A DNA stretch of 64,000 nucleotides from contig NZ_WKYV01000001.1 in assembly GCF_009677585.1 (NCBI RefSeq), positions 253,001 to 317,000 of the forward strand. Reading direction: 5' to 3'. Of this stretch, positions 52,951 through 62,480 are shown one piece after another. Within the stretch, counting starts at the first letter, position 1. Each line of letters begins with the position of its first letter. The position numbers and the translations under genes were made by a program. The DNA is from Lactonifactor sp. BIOML-A5. Lineage in GTDB: Bacteria > Bacillota > Clostridia > Lachnospirales > Lachnospiraceae. The notes below the pieces were generated by a model. It saw only the letters and a program-made list of their open reading frames with translations. It was not told where the DNA came from and searched no databases.

Positions 52951-54207
52951 TTAATCCCACTTGTATCTATCACGAAAATGTACAACAACTCCTATCCGAA
53001 ATGCCACTGTTAATATCTCTGTGACACACGTGATTATTGCCACTGTCTTTGCACTAAATATACCCAACGCAAAAAGAATTATTAATTGTATTATCTGAAT
53101 AGCCGCTCCAATTACATTAGAAATATTTGCATAATTTGCCAATCCCACCGGGGATAAAACCGGAAATCCAAAAAGCATACCTGGAAAAGCACACCATACC
53201 ACTGGCGCAAGCAATCTTAAATACGTCCCCGCGCCCCTGAATGCTTTTCCAAATAGCAAAACACAAATCGGTTCAGCAAAAACGGCAACAATAATACATC
53301 CTATGGTTAAAATCGGTAAAAATATAATTAATATTTTTTTTATGAGTTTAAAATCTTTGTTCTTTACCATATAGGGATAAAGGCTGTCAGTGACTGGAGA
53401 TATAGCTTGCTTTCCTGTTGTGATTAGCTTATCTGCAGACGTGTAATAACCCACTACCGGAGATTCTGTGCCATAAAAAATGCCAAGAATAAAAGTATTG
53501 GTTGCGCTATATATAGTAGAGGCGATCCTAGAGTAGAAAAAAAAGCTGGATCTTTTTAATGCCTCAAGTATATCTTTTATTTTAACGCCACAAAGTGTTA
53601 TTCCCATTTTTTTATTTAAATGCCAGTATACTCCCAGCAAAGCACCTGAGTTTCCTATTACATTTAAAATAGGAATAATAAGGTATTGTTCCTTTTGTCT
53701 TAAGCAAAGAAAAATCATTAATGTAAAAAATAATTTTATGAGAACAGTTCTGATCGTTATGGCCTTCATTTCCTCCAATCCCCGATAAAGAAAATCCGGC
53801 AAAAAAGAATTTACAGCTATGGAAATAAAATACAGAACATATAGGCTTACGTCCTCCTTAAACCTTCCTACACTAGAACACAAGAATAATAATACAATAC
53901 TTGATAACAAAATTAGCAATAATTTGCAGGCGCTGACACAAGTAAAAATATGAGACAGCCTTTTAGGATCATCCCGATGCTGAGCAACCTCTTCTGTTGC
54001 AGAAAGAAGAAACCCAAAATCAAGAAATAATTGAAAATATATCATTAAGGATACCGCAAACCCTATTTTACCATAGATTATCGGGCCTAACACTCTGGTC
54101 TGATAAGGTACTGTTATAAAATTAAACAAATAATTAGAAAATGTAAGAATATACAACATAATAGTATTTGAGAATAGCCTACTATTCATTTTCACTTTAT
54201 CGCTCAT
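52951..54207 (-). CDS. wzx: Oligosaccharide flippase
   Basis: 418 aa, about 12 membrane helices, polysaccharide synthesis (RfbX) family: NYLFNFITVPYQTRVLGPIIYGKIGFA at the N-terminus is a clear family signature. Flips the undecaprenyl-PP-linked repeat unit. Directly after the Stealth gene (2-nt gap) and with a Wzy-like polymerase in the operon, making a complete Wzx/Wzy pathway. Confidence 0.9.
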   Translation of the reverse strand: MSDKVKMNSRLFSNTIMLYILTFSNYLFNFITVPYQTRVLGPIIYGKIGFAVSLMIYFQLFLDFGFLLSATEEVAQHRDDPKRLSHIFTCVSACKLLLILLSSIVLLFLCSSVGRFKEDVSLYVLYFISIAVNSFLPDFLYRGLEEMKAITIRTVLIKLFFTLMIFLCLRQKEQYLIIPILNVIGNSGALLGVYWHLNKKMGITLCGVKIKDILEALKRSSFFFYSRIASTIYSATNTFILGIFYGTESPVVGYYTSADKLITTGKQAISPVTDSLYPYMVKNKDFKLIKKILIIFLPILTIGCIIVAVFAEPICVLLFGKAFRGAGTYLRLLAPVVWCAFPGMLFGFPVLSPVGLANYANISNVIGAAIQIIQLIILFALGIFSAKTVAIITCVTEILTVAFRIGVVVHFRDRYKWD

Positions 54208-54209
54208 AA

Positions 54210-55208
54210 TTAAGTCTCCATTTTTTCAAATGATGACTTTTCTGGCAAAATCGTCTGGAAACAGTCTTTGATAAAATCCTTTTCCTTTTCAAAATCCATA
54301 TTTTCATTGTCATCACTAAGACATACCATTTTTACAGTTTGATTTTTAATTGCCCTTTCTATCTCAATATCATCTCTCCCAATGCTAAAAAATCTTCCTA
54401 TATTTGTAGTTCTGGGATAGAAAGAACCAGATACTAATTGCCAATATCGAAAAAGCCAGCAATTGACATCTTCAACTGATCTAATTTTATGAAGACAGGT
54501 ACTATTAAGTTTTTCTGACTCCATTTCCCATACCTTTATATATGTGGACTTTTTCAATGATATTGGTAAGTGAGGATCCATAAAGCCCGTAAAATCTTTA
54601 AATGGATACATATACAGATTTCTAAAAAGCTGCTTTCCATAACAGCGGGAAAACCACTTTCTGCTATGGTTTCTCCTGCAATCCCGTTTTTCAAAATGTT
54701 CATTTATAATCTCAAGATTATTTCCTATAATGTGATCAATACCTCCTTTATGAAATTGCAATGCAGTTTCTACTAGAGAGTCACATGGAAGTCCTTCTTT
54801 AAAAAACATATCAGGTTCCATTTCCTTCAGAAAAAACATGTCGTCATTTGCATAGATAAACTGTTCTGCCAGACCCTTTATCCTGTGAAAATTCATCTCT
54901 ATAGGGTGGCTGCTGAATGTAGGTAGGTATATCTTAGGTATATAATCTGTATGATTTACAATATTAAGCTTTTTACAGCCTGTATTTAACCATTTTGGCA
55001 AATGGCCCCAGGTTACAAAATGTACCTTTCTCACCCAAGGCATAAACTTCTCTATTCCTCTAAATACATATTGAAGATTATCCCAGTCCCGAAATCTTAT
55101 ATCTCTGCTGTCTCCCTTGAAATAAGGATCATGCGCATTTTTCACCTCCCTCCAATTGGGATCACTGCCGTCTACCCAGGCAATGACAACATCTATACTG
55201 TTATCCAT
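54210..55208 (-). CDS. Stealth-family sugar-phosphate transferase
   Basis: 332 aa. The Stealth conserved regions appear in order: CR1 IDVVIAWVDGSDPNWREVK, CR2 RFRDWDNLQYVFRGIEKF and KVHFVTWGHLPKWLN, CR3 ANDDMFF with the HPIEMNFHRIKGL approach, and CR4-like region near EDVNCWLFRYWQL. Members are hexose-1-phosphate transferases that build phosphodiester-linked capsules. The polymer made here may thus contain sugar-phosphate bonds. AGGAGGAACT precedes the ATG. Confidence 0.92.
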   Translation of the reverse strand: MDNSIDVVIAWVDGSDPNWREVKNAHDPYFKGDSRDIRFRDWDNLQYVFRGIEKFMPWVRKVHFVTWGHLPKWLNTGCKKLNIVNHTDYIPKIYLPTFSSHPIEMNFHRIKGLAEQFIYANDDMFFLKEMEPDMFFKEGLPCDSLVETALQFHKGGIDHIIGNNLEIINEHFEKRDCRRNHSRKWFSRCYGKQLFRNLYMYPFKDFTGFMDPHLPISLKKSTYIKVWEMESEKLNSTCLHKIRSVEDVNCWLFRYWQLVSGSFYPRTTNIGRFFSIGRDDIEIERAIKNQTVKMVCLSDDNENMDFEKEKDFIKDCFQTILPEKSSFEKMET

Positions 55209-55229
55209 AGTTCCTCCTGCTTCTAAGCA

Positions 55230-56639
55230 CTAAGACCAGTGTCTTCTTTCATTATTAACATTGTCATATTTCTTGCAATCTTCCTTTTGCAAAAAGTATA
55301 TTAAGTATCCCAGATACATCCAAAATAAGTTGGTACTTGGAACATTGTAATAAAACATCCCTGCTGCGACCAACATACTCTCTATTCCAATACACAATAA
55401 TGAGATTAGTATCACACAAGTCACTGGAAAATCCAATGTCTTTACCTTAAAAAGCTTTAAAAAAACAATACTGCAACACTTTATAACTAGTATTACCAAT
55501 AAAATCCCACCGATTATACCTTGTGAAACCAAAACGTTTAGAAACTCATTGTGTAAATTTTTAAAATCCGTTTGGCTATTGTTTACTATATATGTCTGAG
55601 GCATATTCTCCCTGGCATATGGCCTGATGCCATTATACGAAGTGCCCCAGAATTTATTCTGGTTAAAAATTTCAATTCCACTTTTCCAAATATCAAATCT
55701 TCTATTACTGGGATCCTGTTCAAGATCATACGCCCTTTCAATTTTATCTAAATCTCCGTGTTCTGTTGTTAAGTGCCCCTGAACTGTATTATAGCTAATG
55801 GCTATCCCTTTGGGGACACTTGTCATTACTGCAACTGCTGCGACAGATATTAATATAATTCTAAAATAGCCCCATTTTCCAATTCCATCCTTTTTCCGCT
55901 TAATAAAAAAGCAATACAAATAAATCCCTGATGTAATGCCTAGACATAGTCTCCCTGTTCTGGAATCAGAAAAAGCTATAAAGCTCAACATGAGAAGAAT
56001 ATTAATAGCCCCTAAAGCTTTAACTGACTTTCTTACCACTTTACTCATAAAAAACAACGTCAGATAGATGGAAACACAGGCCATTACAGCACCACAATTG
56101 GGATCTAAAAAGACACCGTAAAGACGTCCCCATACAAACCCTGAAACAACTTCATATCCATCTGCCAGTTTCCTCACATTACCATAACCTGTTACCATAA
56201 AAGTTAAACTGATAGCTACAGAAATAAACATATATAATAAAAAAACAACGCTTACAATTTGAAACTCCTTTAAAACTTTTTTCGTTTCAACGGAACGATC
56301 ATTTGCATATAGCAGGAAAAAATAAAATGCTAGAAATAAACCATTTATTATATTTTGTTTGAGTTCAAACTGATAGTTAATAACTGTAGACAGAATAAAG
56401 CTTATGAAAAAAGCCATTAAAGTAATAATTAAAGGTGTTGTTATATATTGTTTAAAATATACGATTCTATAAGCCAACAGAAACAGGCCTACGACAACTA
56501 CCGGCCACATAACCAAAGAAATTATAACGGTACCGTACGTCAGACTATTATACGATAAAATCGCATATAGCATAAATCCCACTTTAAAAAGTATCTCTAA
56601 AATTTTAACTAATCCCTCTAAACTTCCCTTATTTACCAC
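55230..56639 (-). CDS. wzy: Wzy-like O-antigen/capsule polymerase
   Basis: 469 aa from the GTG at 56639 (AAGGAG 9 nt upstream; the longer frame overlaps the previous gene). About 12 membrane helices, a large outer loop (about 270-370) and the Wzy_C landmarks FSDSRTGRL and NLHNEFLNVLVSQGIIGG. Polymerises or ligates repeat units on the outer face. Between the GT4 and Stealth genes. The symbol is given for role; ligase function cannot be excluded. Confidence 0.82.
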   Translation of the reverse strand: MVNKGSLEGLVKILEILFKVGFMLYAILSYNSLTYGTVIISLVMWPVVVVGLFLLAYRIVYFKQYITTPLIITLMAFFISFILSTVINYQFELKQNIINGLFLAFYFFLLYANDRSVETKKVLKEFQIVSVVFLLYMFISVAISLTFMVTGYGNVRKLADGYEVVSGFVWGRLYGVFLDPNCGAVMACVSIYLTLFFMSKVVRKSVKALGAINILLMLSFIAFSDSRTGRLCLGITSGIYLYCFFIKRKKDGIGKWGYFRIILISVAAVAVMTSVPKGIAISYNTVQGHLTTEHGDLDKIERAYDLEQDPSNRRFDIWKSGIEIFNQNKFWGTSYNGIRPYARENMPQTYIVNNSQTDFKNLHNEFLNVLVSQGIIGGILLVILVIKCCSIVFLKLFKVKTLDFPVTCVILISLLCIGIESMLVAAGMFYYNVPSTNLFWMYLGYLIYFLQKEDCKKYDNVNNERRHWS

Positions 56640-56655
56640 GTTATGTCTCTCCTTT

Positions 56656-57738
56656 TTAAGTATCAAAAAACTGCAACAGCTTATAATATGTTTCTGAATG
56701 TTCTTTCAGACTATATCCGCGTTCCTGTAACTTATTTATATTAGAAATACGCTTTGCATTTTGACAGTTTAAAATAACGTTTGCCCACTCCCCTGGGGAT
56801 TTATTTAAACTGCAAAATATAACATCACCTGTAATATCAATTTCTTTGGATATTGTATCGGAAAGTATGCATGGCAGAGCGGATGCCTGTGCCTCAATCC
56901 CTACAATTGGCAGCCCTTCATAAAAAGATGGAAGCAGAAAAACATCAGAAGCACATAATAACTCAGGAATGTCCTTTCTTTTACCCATAAAATATATCTT
57001 ATCCTTTATTCCGATATTAACAGCATATTCATGAATTTCTTTCTCCAATTCTCCACTGCCTATATAGAGAAGCAAACTGTCAGGTTTCCTGACTAATACC
57101 TCTTTAAAAATCTTAAGCAAGCCATAAGGATTTTTTTGTTCAGATATTCTTCCTATATGGCAAACCACAAACTGCCCACTAATATTTAACAGGTTTCTGG
57201 TTCTTATTCTTTTATGCTGATTAAATTTGTATTGTTCAATGTCTATAGCATTGGGAACTATTAGAACTTCATCCTTTTTATTATCTCCAAACATAAAAGA
57301 AGCAGCCAGTTGAGAACATGCTACAAATTTATCTGCAAAAAGGTTCAATAAAGGCCGACAATAATTATGAAGTCTTAATTTATCTGTAGATCCGTTATGG
57401 CTATGGACAATAATTCTTCTCTTCAGCATCCATGGAATAAGCATAGTAACAGCTGCTCCCGCATCCAATATATTAAAATACACTATACGGTACTCCGGAT
57501 GTTCTCTTAAGATCCTCCAGAGCTTTGTCCAATGTTTAAATAGCTTTTTTCCCTTGGGAGGTATATAAAACACTTTAGAATTATAGCTTAAGATTTCTTC
57601 CTTATATACAATCTCTGGAAAATCTGTTACAAAGTCAAAAGTAATTCTATCTTTGTCCAAACTTCTCAAAATATTCATCAGGTAGGTTTCGATTCCTCCA
57701 GGGTTGTTCGTCATCCCATAAACTAAAATACGCTTCAC
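56656..57738 (-). CDS. GT4 glycosyltransferase (EpsF/CapM-like)
   Basis: 360 aa from a GTG start (GGGAG upstream). GT-B fold: NNPGGIETYLMNIL acceptor-side loop, VVCHIGRISEQKNP at the start of the C-terminal domain, and LPSFYEGLPIVGIEAQAS, the E-x7-E nucleotide-sugar motif. Retaining transferase in assembly of the capsule repeat unit. Typical of EpsF-like galactosyl/GalNAc transferases. Fifth gene in the minus-strand operon. Confidence 0.88.
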   Translation of the reverse strand: MKRILVYGMTNNPGGIETYLMNILRSLDKDRITFDFVTDFPEIVYKEEILSYNSKVFYIPPKGKKLFKHWTKLWRILREHPEYRIVYFNILDAGAAVTMLIPWMLKRRIIVHSHNGSTDKLRLHNYCRPLLNLFADKFVACSQLAASFMFGDNKKDEVLIVPNAIDIEQYKFNQHKRIRTRNLLNISGQFVVCHIGRISEQKNPYGLLKIFKEVLVRKPDSLLLYIGSGELEKEIHEYAVNIGIKDKIYFMGKRKDIPELLCASDVFLLPSFYEGLPIVGIEAQASALPCILSDTISKEIDITGDVIFCSLNKSPGEWANVILNCQNAKRISNINKLQERGYSLKEHSETYYKLLQFFDT

Positions 57739-57751
57739 TTTATTTACTCCC

Positions 57752-58822
57752 TCATTTATTGATCCGAGCCCTAGAAAAAACTATAGGAAATTTTACTTTT
57801 AGCCAGTATGCTACTTTTCCCATTAAGCAACAACAATTAACACTTCTATGATTCAAAAAAAAGCGAAAAACTTTTAGCGATTTACTTTTTACGTCGGCAT
57901 ATTTACTTACGGCTCCATATAATTCAGTCGTAATAACAGCTAATAACCACTCTTTAATCTCTACAACAGTCATATTGGAACGATTATCAAAATTTCTCAT
58001 CAGAGCAGATAATATATATCTAAGATATATATTTCCCAATATATCTTTCACATCTTTTGTACACATTCCCCACAAAGAATACAATTCGTACATCTCATGG
58101 ACACGTCTAGTACTAAGTTTGAAATATTCTGGAACGAATCTAGCTGTAATGCTTTCATTCATACGCTTTTTATAATGATAGGCTGAACTTTCCAAAATGC
58201 TCATACTTTGAATATACTTTATTACCAACACGTTAAAAAAGAAATCTTCATATAAAATAGAATCCTCAAATCGAATATTATTTTCTTTTATTAATTCCAT
58301 TCGGTAGAGTCTGTTCCACTGATATCCAAACAGTGTTTTTCTTTCTAACTCTATGACCATTTTACGTACGTCAACTAAATCCATACAGTTTCTTTTTTCC
58401 AAAGAAAGAACATTTTGTAATACTAGTTTATTGTCATTGTTATAGTAATCTTCTGTAAGTCCCCAGATGACCATATCCAAATTTGACTTACCAATACTCA
58501 GTACAGCCTCATGATATAAGTTCTCCTCTATATAGTCATCTGCGTCCATAAAAGCAAGATAAACACCACTAGCAAGCTCTATTCCGGTGTTTCTGGCATT
58601 TCCTGCCCCTCTGTTTTTTTTAAGGTGAACAACCTTGACACGTTTATCTGCAAGAGCCCACGAGTCACAAATTTCCCCGCTCTTATCTTTGGAGCAATCA
58701 TCCACTAGGATTAATTCAATATTGGAAAAAGTCTGATTTAACACGCTCTTTACACTTTCATCTAAATAACACTGGGCATTATAGACTGGCATTACAACAC
58801 TAATAAACGGCTCCTCTCTCAC
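57752..58822 (-). CDS. GT2 glycosyltransferase
   Basis: 356 aa from a GTG start (AAGGAG 5 nt upstream). GT-A domain: SVVMPVYNAQCYL, LVDDCSKDKSG, GAGNARNTGIELASG, AFMDADDYI (DXD) and YEDFFFNVLV. A basic C-terminal part ends without a membrane helix. One of two adjacent GT2 genes in the Wzx/Wzy operon, 13 nt from the GT4 gene. Sugar specificity unknown. Confidence 0.86.
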   Translation of the reverse strand: MREEPFISVVMPVYNAQCYLDESVKSVLNQTFSNIELILVDDCSKDKSGEICDSWALADKRVKVVHLKKNRGAGNARNTGIELASGVYLAFMDADDYIEENLYHEAVLSIGKSNLDMVIWGLTEDYYNNDNKLVLQNVLSLEKRNCMDLVDVRKMVIELERKTLFGYQWNRLYRMELIKENNIRFEDSILYEDFFFNVLVIKYIQSMSILESSAYHYKKRMNESITARFVPEYFKLSTRRVHEMYELYSLWGMCTKDVKDILGNIYLRYILSALMRNFDNRSNMTVVEIKEWLLAVITTELYGAVSKYADVKSKSLKVFRFFLNHRSVNCCCLMGKVAYWLKVKFPIVFSRARINK

Positions 58823-58825
58823 ACT

Positions 58826-59884
58826 TTATCTCCTTGCTTTCAGTTTCGCAAATACCTTTGTATTTCTAGTTTTAACAAAAGTAATAACCTGGGCCTCTAA
58901 TAATGTTAATGTAACATTTTTCCACTTAATGGGACGCAGTAATAATTTCATATAGTTTGAATTCGGTTTCGCAATTCTGCACGTCTGAGCAACTCTAGTT
59001 TTTGATAGCATCTTTTTTACTTCCGTCCTCTTTTCTCTATATGAAAGATCACAGTTAGGGTTTGTCAGATTTTCTACACATCCTACAAAACGTTCAATAT
59101 AACGTCTGGCAATCATTTCTTTGCTCTCTGCATTGTGTACATCCCAATATTTATAGATGTCCAGCATCCATTCATGCTCCTCTTCTCTTTTTTGGTACAT
59201 ATTCGGTCGGTAAGCTGCCGTCTCAGACTCCGCTCTTGCCCTCATGAAGTGGTAATACTTTTTTGAAGTAACTGTTACCCGGTCAATATTTTTTACTATG
59301 CTGAGATTAAATGGAAAATCATCCCAGAAGGTCTGCGGGAATTTCAAATTATTTGACTGAATGTAATCTCTTTTAAATAACTTATTCCAAGGAGTATAAA
59401 GCAGATTCTTATCAAAAAGCTTATAGGCATTTTTTCTAAATTCATCTTTATTCGGATATACCGCATCATCAGTCACAAATTCATCCGTCAGATATCTATT
59501 TTCATCGTAATAGGTGTCAATATAAAAGCCCGCAATCACTAATTGTGCACTATCTCTTTTTGCCAATTCATACATATCCTCCAACATAGTAGATTCCGCC
59601 CAGTCATCGGAATCCATAAAATACAAATATTCCCCTTGTGCTATGTCTATTGCCATATTTCGAGCACTTGGTGCCCCTCCATTTTCTTTGTGGAATACTC
59701 TGAGCCTTTCGTCTTGTCTTGCATACTCATCGCATATCTTACCGCTGTTGTCAGGTGTTCCATCATCCACAATCAAAAACTCAAATTCCTTTAATGTCTG
59801 CTTTTGAATGCTCTCAATTGCTTTTCCAACGTATTTTTCTACCTTATAGACAGGCATTATAACACTAACTTTAATATCCGTCAT
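58826..59884 (-). CDS. GT2 glycosyltransferase
   Basis: 352 aa from the ATG at 59884 (AAGGAG 7 nt upstream; the TTG one codon earlier is less likely). GT-A domain: SVIMPVYKVEKYV, IVDDGTPDNSG, GGAPSARNMAIDIAQGEYL, FMDSDDWAE and FWDDFPFNLSIV. Basic C-terminal tail of the EpsJ/CpsI sort. Three nucleotides from the next GT2 gene, so translation is coupled. It follows glf; it might be the galactofuranosyltransferase, but nothing in the motifs proves it. Confidence 0.86.
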   Translation of the reverse strand: MTDIKVSVIMPVYKVEKYVGKAIESIQKQTLKEFEFLIVDDGTPDNSGKICDEYARQDERLRVFHKENGGAPSARNMAIDIAQGEYLYFMDSDDWAESTMLEDMYELAKRDSAQLVIAGFYIDTYYDENRYLTDEFVTDDAVYPNKDEFRKNAYKLFDKNLLYTPWNKLFKRDYIQSNNLKFPQTFWDDFPFNLSIVKNIDRVTVTSKKYYHFMRARAESETAAYRPNMYQKREEEHEWMLDIYKYWDVHNAESKEMIARRYIERFVGCVENLTNPNCDLSYREKRTEVKKMLSKTRVAQTCRIAKPNSNYMKLLLRPIKWKNVTLTLLEAQVITFVKTRNTKVFAKLKARR

Positions 59885-59895
59885 CAAAATACTCC

Positions 59896-60996
59896 TTAAT
59901 TAAATTCCTGGTGTACCAGATTAAAAGCTGAAGCTATCACTTTATCCATATCGTAATATTTATATTCAGCCAATCTTCCGCCAAAAATTATTTTATCTTC
60001 GTTTTCTGCCAGTTCCTTATATCTACCATATAAATCCTGATTCGTATCATCGTTCACCGGATAATATGGTTCATCTCCCTCTCTCCAGGAAGCAGGATAT
60101 TCCTTGGTAATAACCGTCTTCTTCTGTGTACCGAATTCAAAATGCTTATGCTCTATAACTCTTGTATAAGGGGTCTCCCTGTCAGTGTAATTAACCACTG
60201 CAACTCCCTGATAGTTTTCCAAATCCAGCACCTCAGACTCAAATCTAAGACTCCTATACTCCAGCTTACCATACTTATAATCATAAAAAGAGTCCAGAGT
60301 TCCTGTATATAGTACCTTATTGCCCATCTGATTAAATCTTTCTTTTTCTTTGTTATAATCAGTATTCAGCATAATATCGCAGCCTTCGAACAGTACATTA
60401 ATTAGTTCATTATACCCCCCAACAGGAATTCCCTGATAGGGATCATTAAAGTAATTATTATCATAGGTAAAGCGAACCGGTATACGTTTAATAATAAAGG
60501 GAGGAAGTTCTCTGCAGTCTCTCCCCCACTGTTTTTCCGTATAACCTTTAATTAACTTTTGATACAAGTCAGTTCCCACTAGGCTGATTGCCTGTTCCTC
60601 CAAATTTTGCGGCACATTACTAATCTGGCTTCTTTGTGAATCTATAATCTTTTTAGCCTCCTCCGGCCTGCTAACTCCCCACATTTTATTAAATGTATTC
60701 ATATTAAAGGGCATGTTATAAATCTCCCCCTTATAATTAGCAATCGGTGAATTGGTAAAACGGTTAAATTCTACAAGGCTATTCACAAATTCCCACACTG
60801 TCTTATTATTGGTATGAAAAATATGAGCACCATATTTATGAACATTTATACCCTCTATATTCTGGCAGTAAATATTGCCGCCCAATGTATTCCTTTTTTC
60901 TACAACAAGACATTTTTTCCCTTTTTGTTGTGCAAGGTAAGCAAATGTTCCTCCAAATAGCCCCCCGCCTACAATAATATAATCATATGTTTTCAT
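59896..60996 (-). CDS. glf: UDP-galactopyranose mutase
   Basis: 366 aa from the ATG at 60996 (AAGGA upstream; a neighbouring ATG at 60999 is an alternative). FAD-binding Rossmann motif YIIVGGGLFGGTFA, then EKRNTLGGN, HKYGAHIFHTNN, and KGYTEKQWGRD, all family hallmarks. Converts UDP-galactopyranose to UDP-galactofuranose in the cytoplasm, so the second polysaccharide probably contains Galf. Overlaps the end of the priming transferase gene by 14 nt. Confidence 0.96.
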   Translation of the reverse strand: MKTYDYIIVGGGLFGGTFAYLAQQKGKKCLVVEKRNTLGGNIYCQNIEGINVHKYGAHIFHTNNKTVWEFVNSLVEFNRFTNSPIANYKGEIYNMPFNMNTFNKMWGVSRPEEAKKIIDSQRSQISNVPQNLEEQAISLVGTDLYQKLIKGYTEKQWGRDCRELPPFIIKRIPVRFTYDNNYFNDPYQGIPVGGYNELINVLFEGCDIMLNTDYNKEKERFNQMGNKVLYTGTLDSFYDYKYGKLEYRSLRFESEVLDLENYQGVAVVNYTDRETPYTRVIEHKHFEFGTQKKTVITKEYPASWREGDEPYYPVNDDTNQDLYGRYKELAENEDKIIFGGRLAEYKYYDMDKVIASAFNLVHQEFN

Positions 60997-62389
60997 CATT
61001 CTTTCCTTCCTTTTCTTCTTCACCGCAAGGTAAAATTCTCAAGCCGCAATTCTCCGCTCCAAAGGCTTCTGTACTGTCTGATTTCAACAATACAATAGCT
61101 GTCTGAAAAAGTAACTGTATATCTTTTAGAATACTATAATTTTCAATATACATCATGTCCATCATAAGCTTATCTTTAGGGCTTGTATTGTATTTCCCCG
61201 CAATCTGAGCATATCCTGTCAAACCTGCTTTTGCTCTCAGACGATACTTAAATTCCGGAAGTTCTTCCGTATAAGCGTTAACATTCTCTAACATCTCTGG
61301 TCTGGGGCCAACAAAACTCATTTCTCCCCTTAAGATATTTAGTAATTGAGGAAGTTCATCAGCTCTTATTTTACGGAGTATTTTCCCTGGCGGTGTAATC
61401 CTGTCATCATCCTTTGTCACAGAACGGTTCTCAACATTTTCTTTCATCGTTCTAAACTTATACACTTCAAATTCTCTTCCGTTTAAAGTTGCTCTTTTCT
61501 GCTTGAATAATATTTTCCCTCCATCATAGCTTTTAATCATAATTGCGCTGACCACCCATACTGGGCTACTTAATATTCCTACTATTAGAACTAAAATCAA
61601 ATCTAATAAACGTTTCATTATCCTTTGCTCAATAGATAAGGATTTTACATTAGCATTAATTAATGATATATCATCCAGCAAATAATATTCTGCAGTAGTT
61701 TCAACAATATCGTGTATCTCTGGATTAAAATATATGTTTTTCATGTTTTCATAGCAATAGTCAATTAACTTTCCTCTTGCTTCAAGCGGTACGTCAATAA
61801 CAAATATCGTATCCACCTGTTCCACATACCGAAGCAAATCATGCCTTCTATAATCAACAACATACTTTATTAGGTACTGTTTCCTGAATTTCATTATCCC
61901 TCTTGCAATTTCATTTACCGCCTGTTGCGATGAAGCTATAATACAGCATCTCTCTGGTTCATTGATAAAGAAGTATAACGCATTACCCCCATATACAAAA
62001 ATCACAACAATTAAAACTTGCAACAGCATAATAAGCAGTAAAATTGGTATACTAGTAAAGCGAATCGCTGAAACACTAGGCGTAATTGTATTCATAATCA
62101 TCAGTTGCAGATATACCACAACATCCGTACAGATTACCGCCAAGGATAAAGAATATATGATTGGTTTACTTTTTCTTCTACCAATATCATACCTTCCATA
62201 TGCAGATATAAGCAGCAAGCCTACTACCACGTAGGAACTGATAGTTATGCCCATTGTACGGGATGGAACTAGTACTGCTTTATTCTCTTTAGAAATCAGC
62301 GACAAAAAAATCCCCAGTAATATAATATATAAAGCCAATTTTAATATTAATAAAACCGTCTTTTCAAATTTCTTTAGTAGTCGTTTCAT
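60983..62389 (-). CDS. Second priming sugar-phosphate transferase
   Basis: 468 aa. Four to five N-terminal helices (about 12-140), a degenerate CoA-like domain (about 140-255), a helix near 270, then the sugar transferase domain: FKQKRATLNGREFEVYKFRT, RADELPQLLNILRGEMSFVG, and KAGLTGYAQIAGKYNTSP, which is closer to the EpsL/WcaJ short-type tail than the first enzyme. Starts synthesis of the Wzx/Wzy polymer on undecaprenyl phosphate. First gene of the 11.5-kb minus-strand capsule operon. Confidence 0.92.
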   Translation of the reverse strand: MKRLLKKFEKTVLLILKLALYIILLGIFLSLISKENKAVLVPSRTMGITISSYVVVGLLLISAYGRYDIGRRKSKPIIYSLSLAVICTDVVVYLQLMIMNTITPSVSAIRFTSIPILLLIMLLQVLIVVIFVYGGNALYFFINEPERCCIIASSQQAVNEIARGIMKFRKQYLIKYVVDYRRHDLLRYVEQVDTIFVIDVPLEARGKLIDYCYENMKNIYFNPEIHDIVETTAEYYLLDDISLINANVKSLSIEQRIMKRLLDLILVLIVGILSSPVWVVSAIMIKSYDGGKILFKQKRATLNGREFEVYKFRTMKENVENRSVTKDDDRITPPGKILRKIRADELPQLLNILRGEMSFVGPRPEMLENVNAYTEELPEFKYRLRAKAGLTGYAQIAGKYNTSPKDKLMMDMMYIENYSILKDIQLLFQTAIVLLKSDSTEAFGAENCGLRILPCGEEEKEGKNDENI

Positions 62390-62434
62390 TTATCCACCTA
62401 TTATATTCTAATATCATCTTTGAGACCATTTTTC

Positions 62435-62463
62435 ATTATAGCCTATCGAGATATGATAATCAA
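62435..62463 (-). promoter_or_regulatory. Sigma-A promoter of the Wzx/Wzy capsule operon
   Basis: TTGATT, 17 bp, TATAAT on the minus strand, 46 bp before the priming transferase ATG. No other promoter of this quality was seen within the operon. Confidence 0.78.
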
Positions 62464-62480
62464 GATTCTACCCACTTTTA

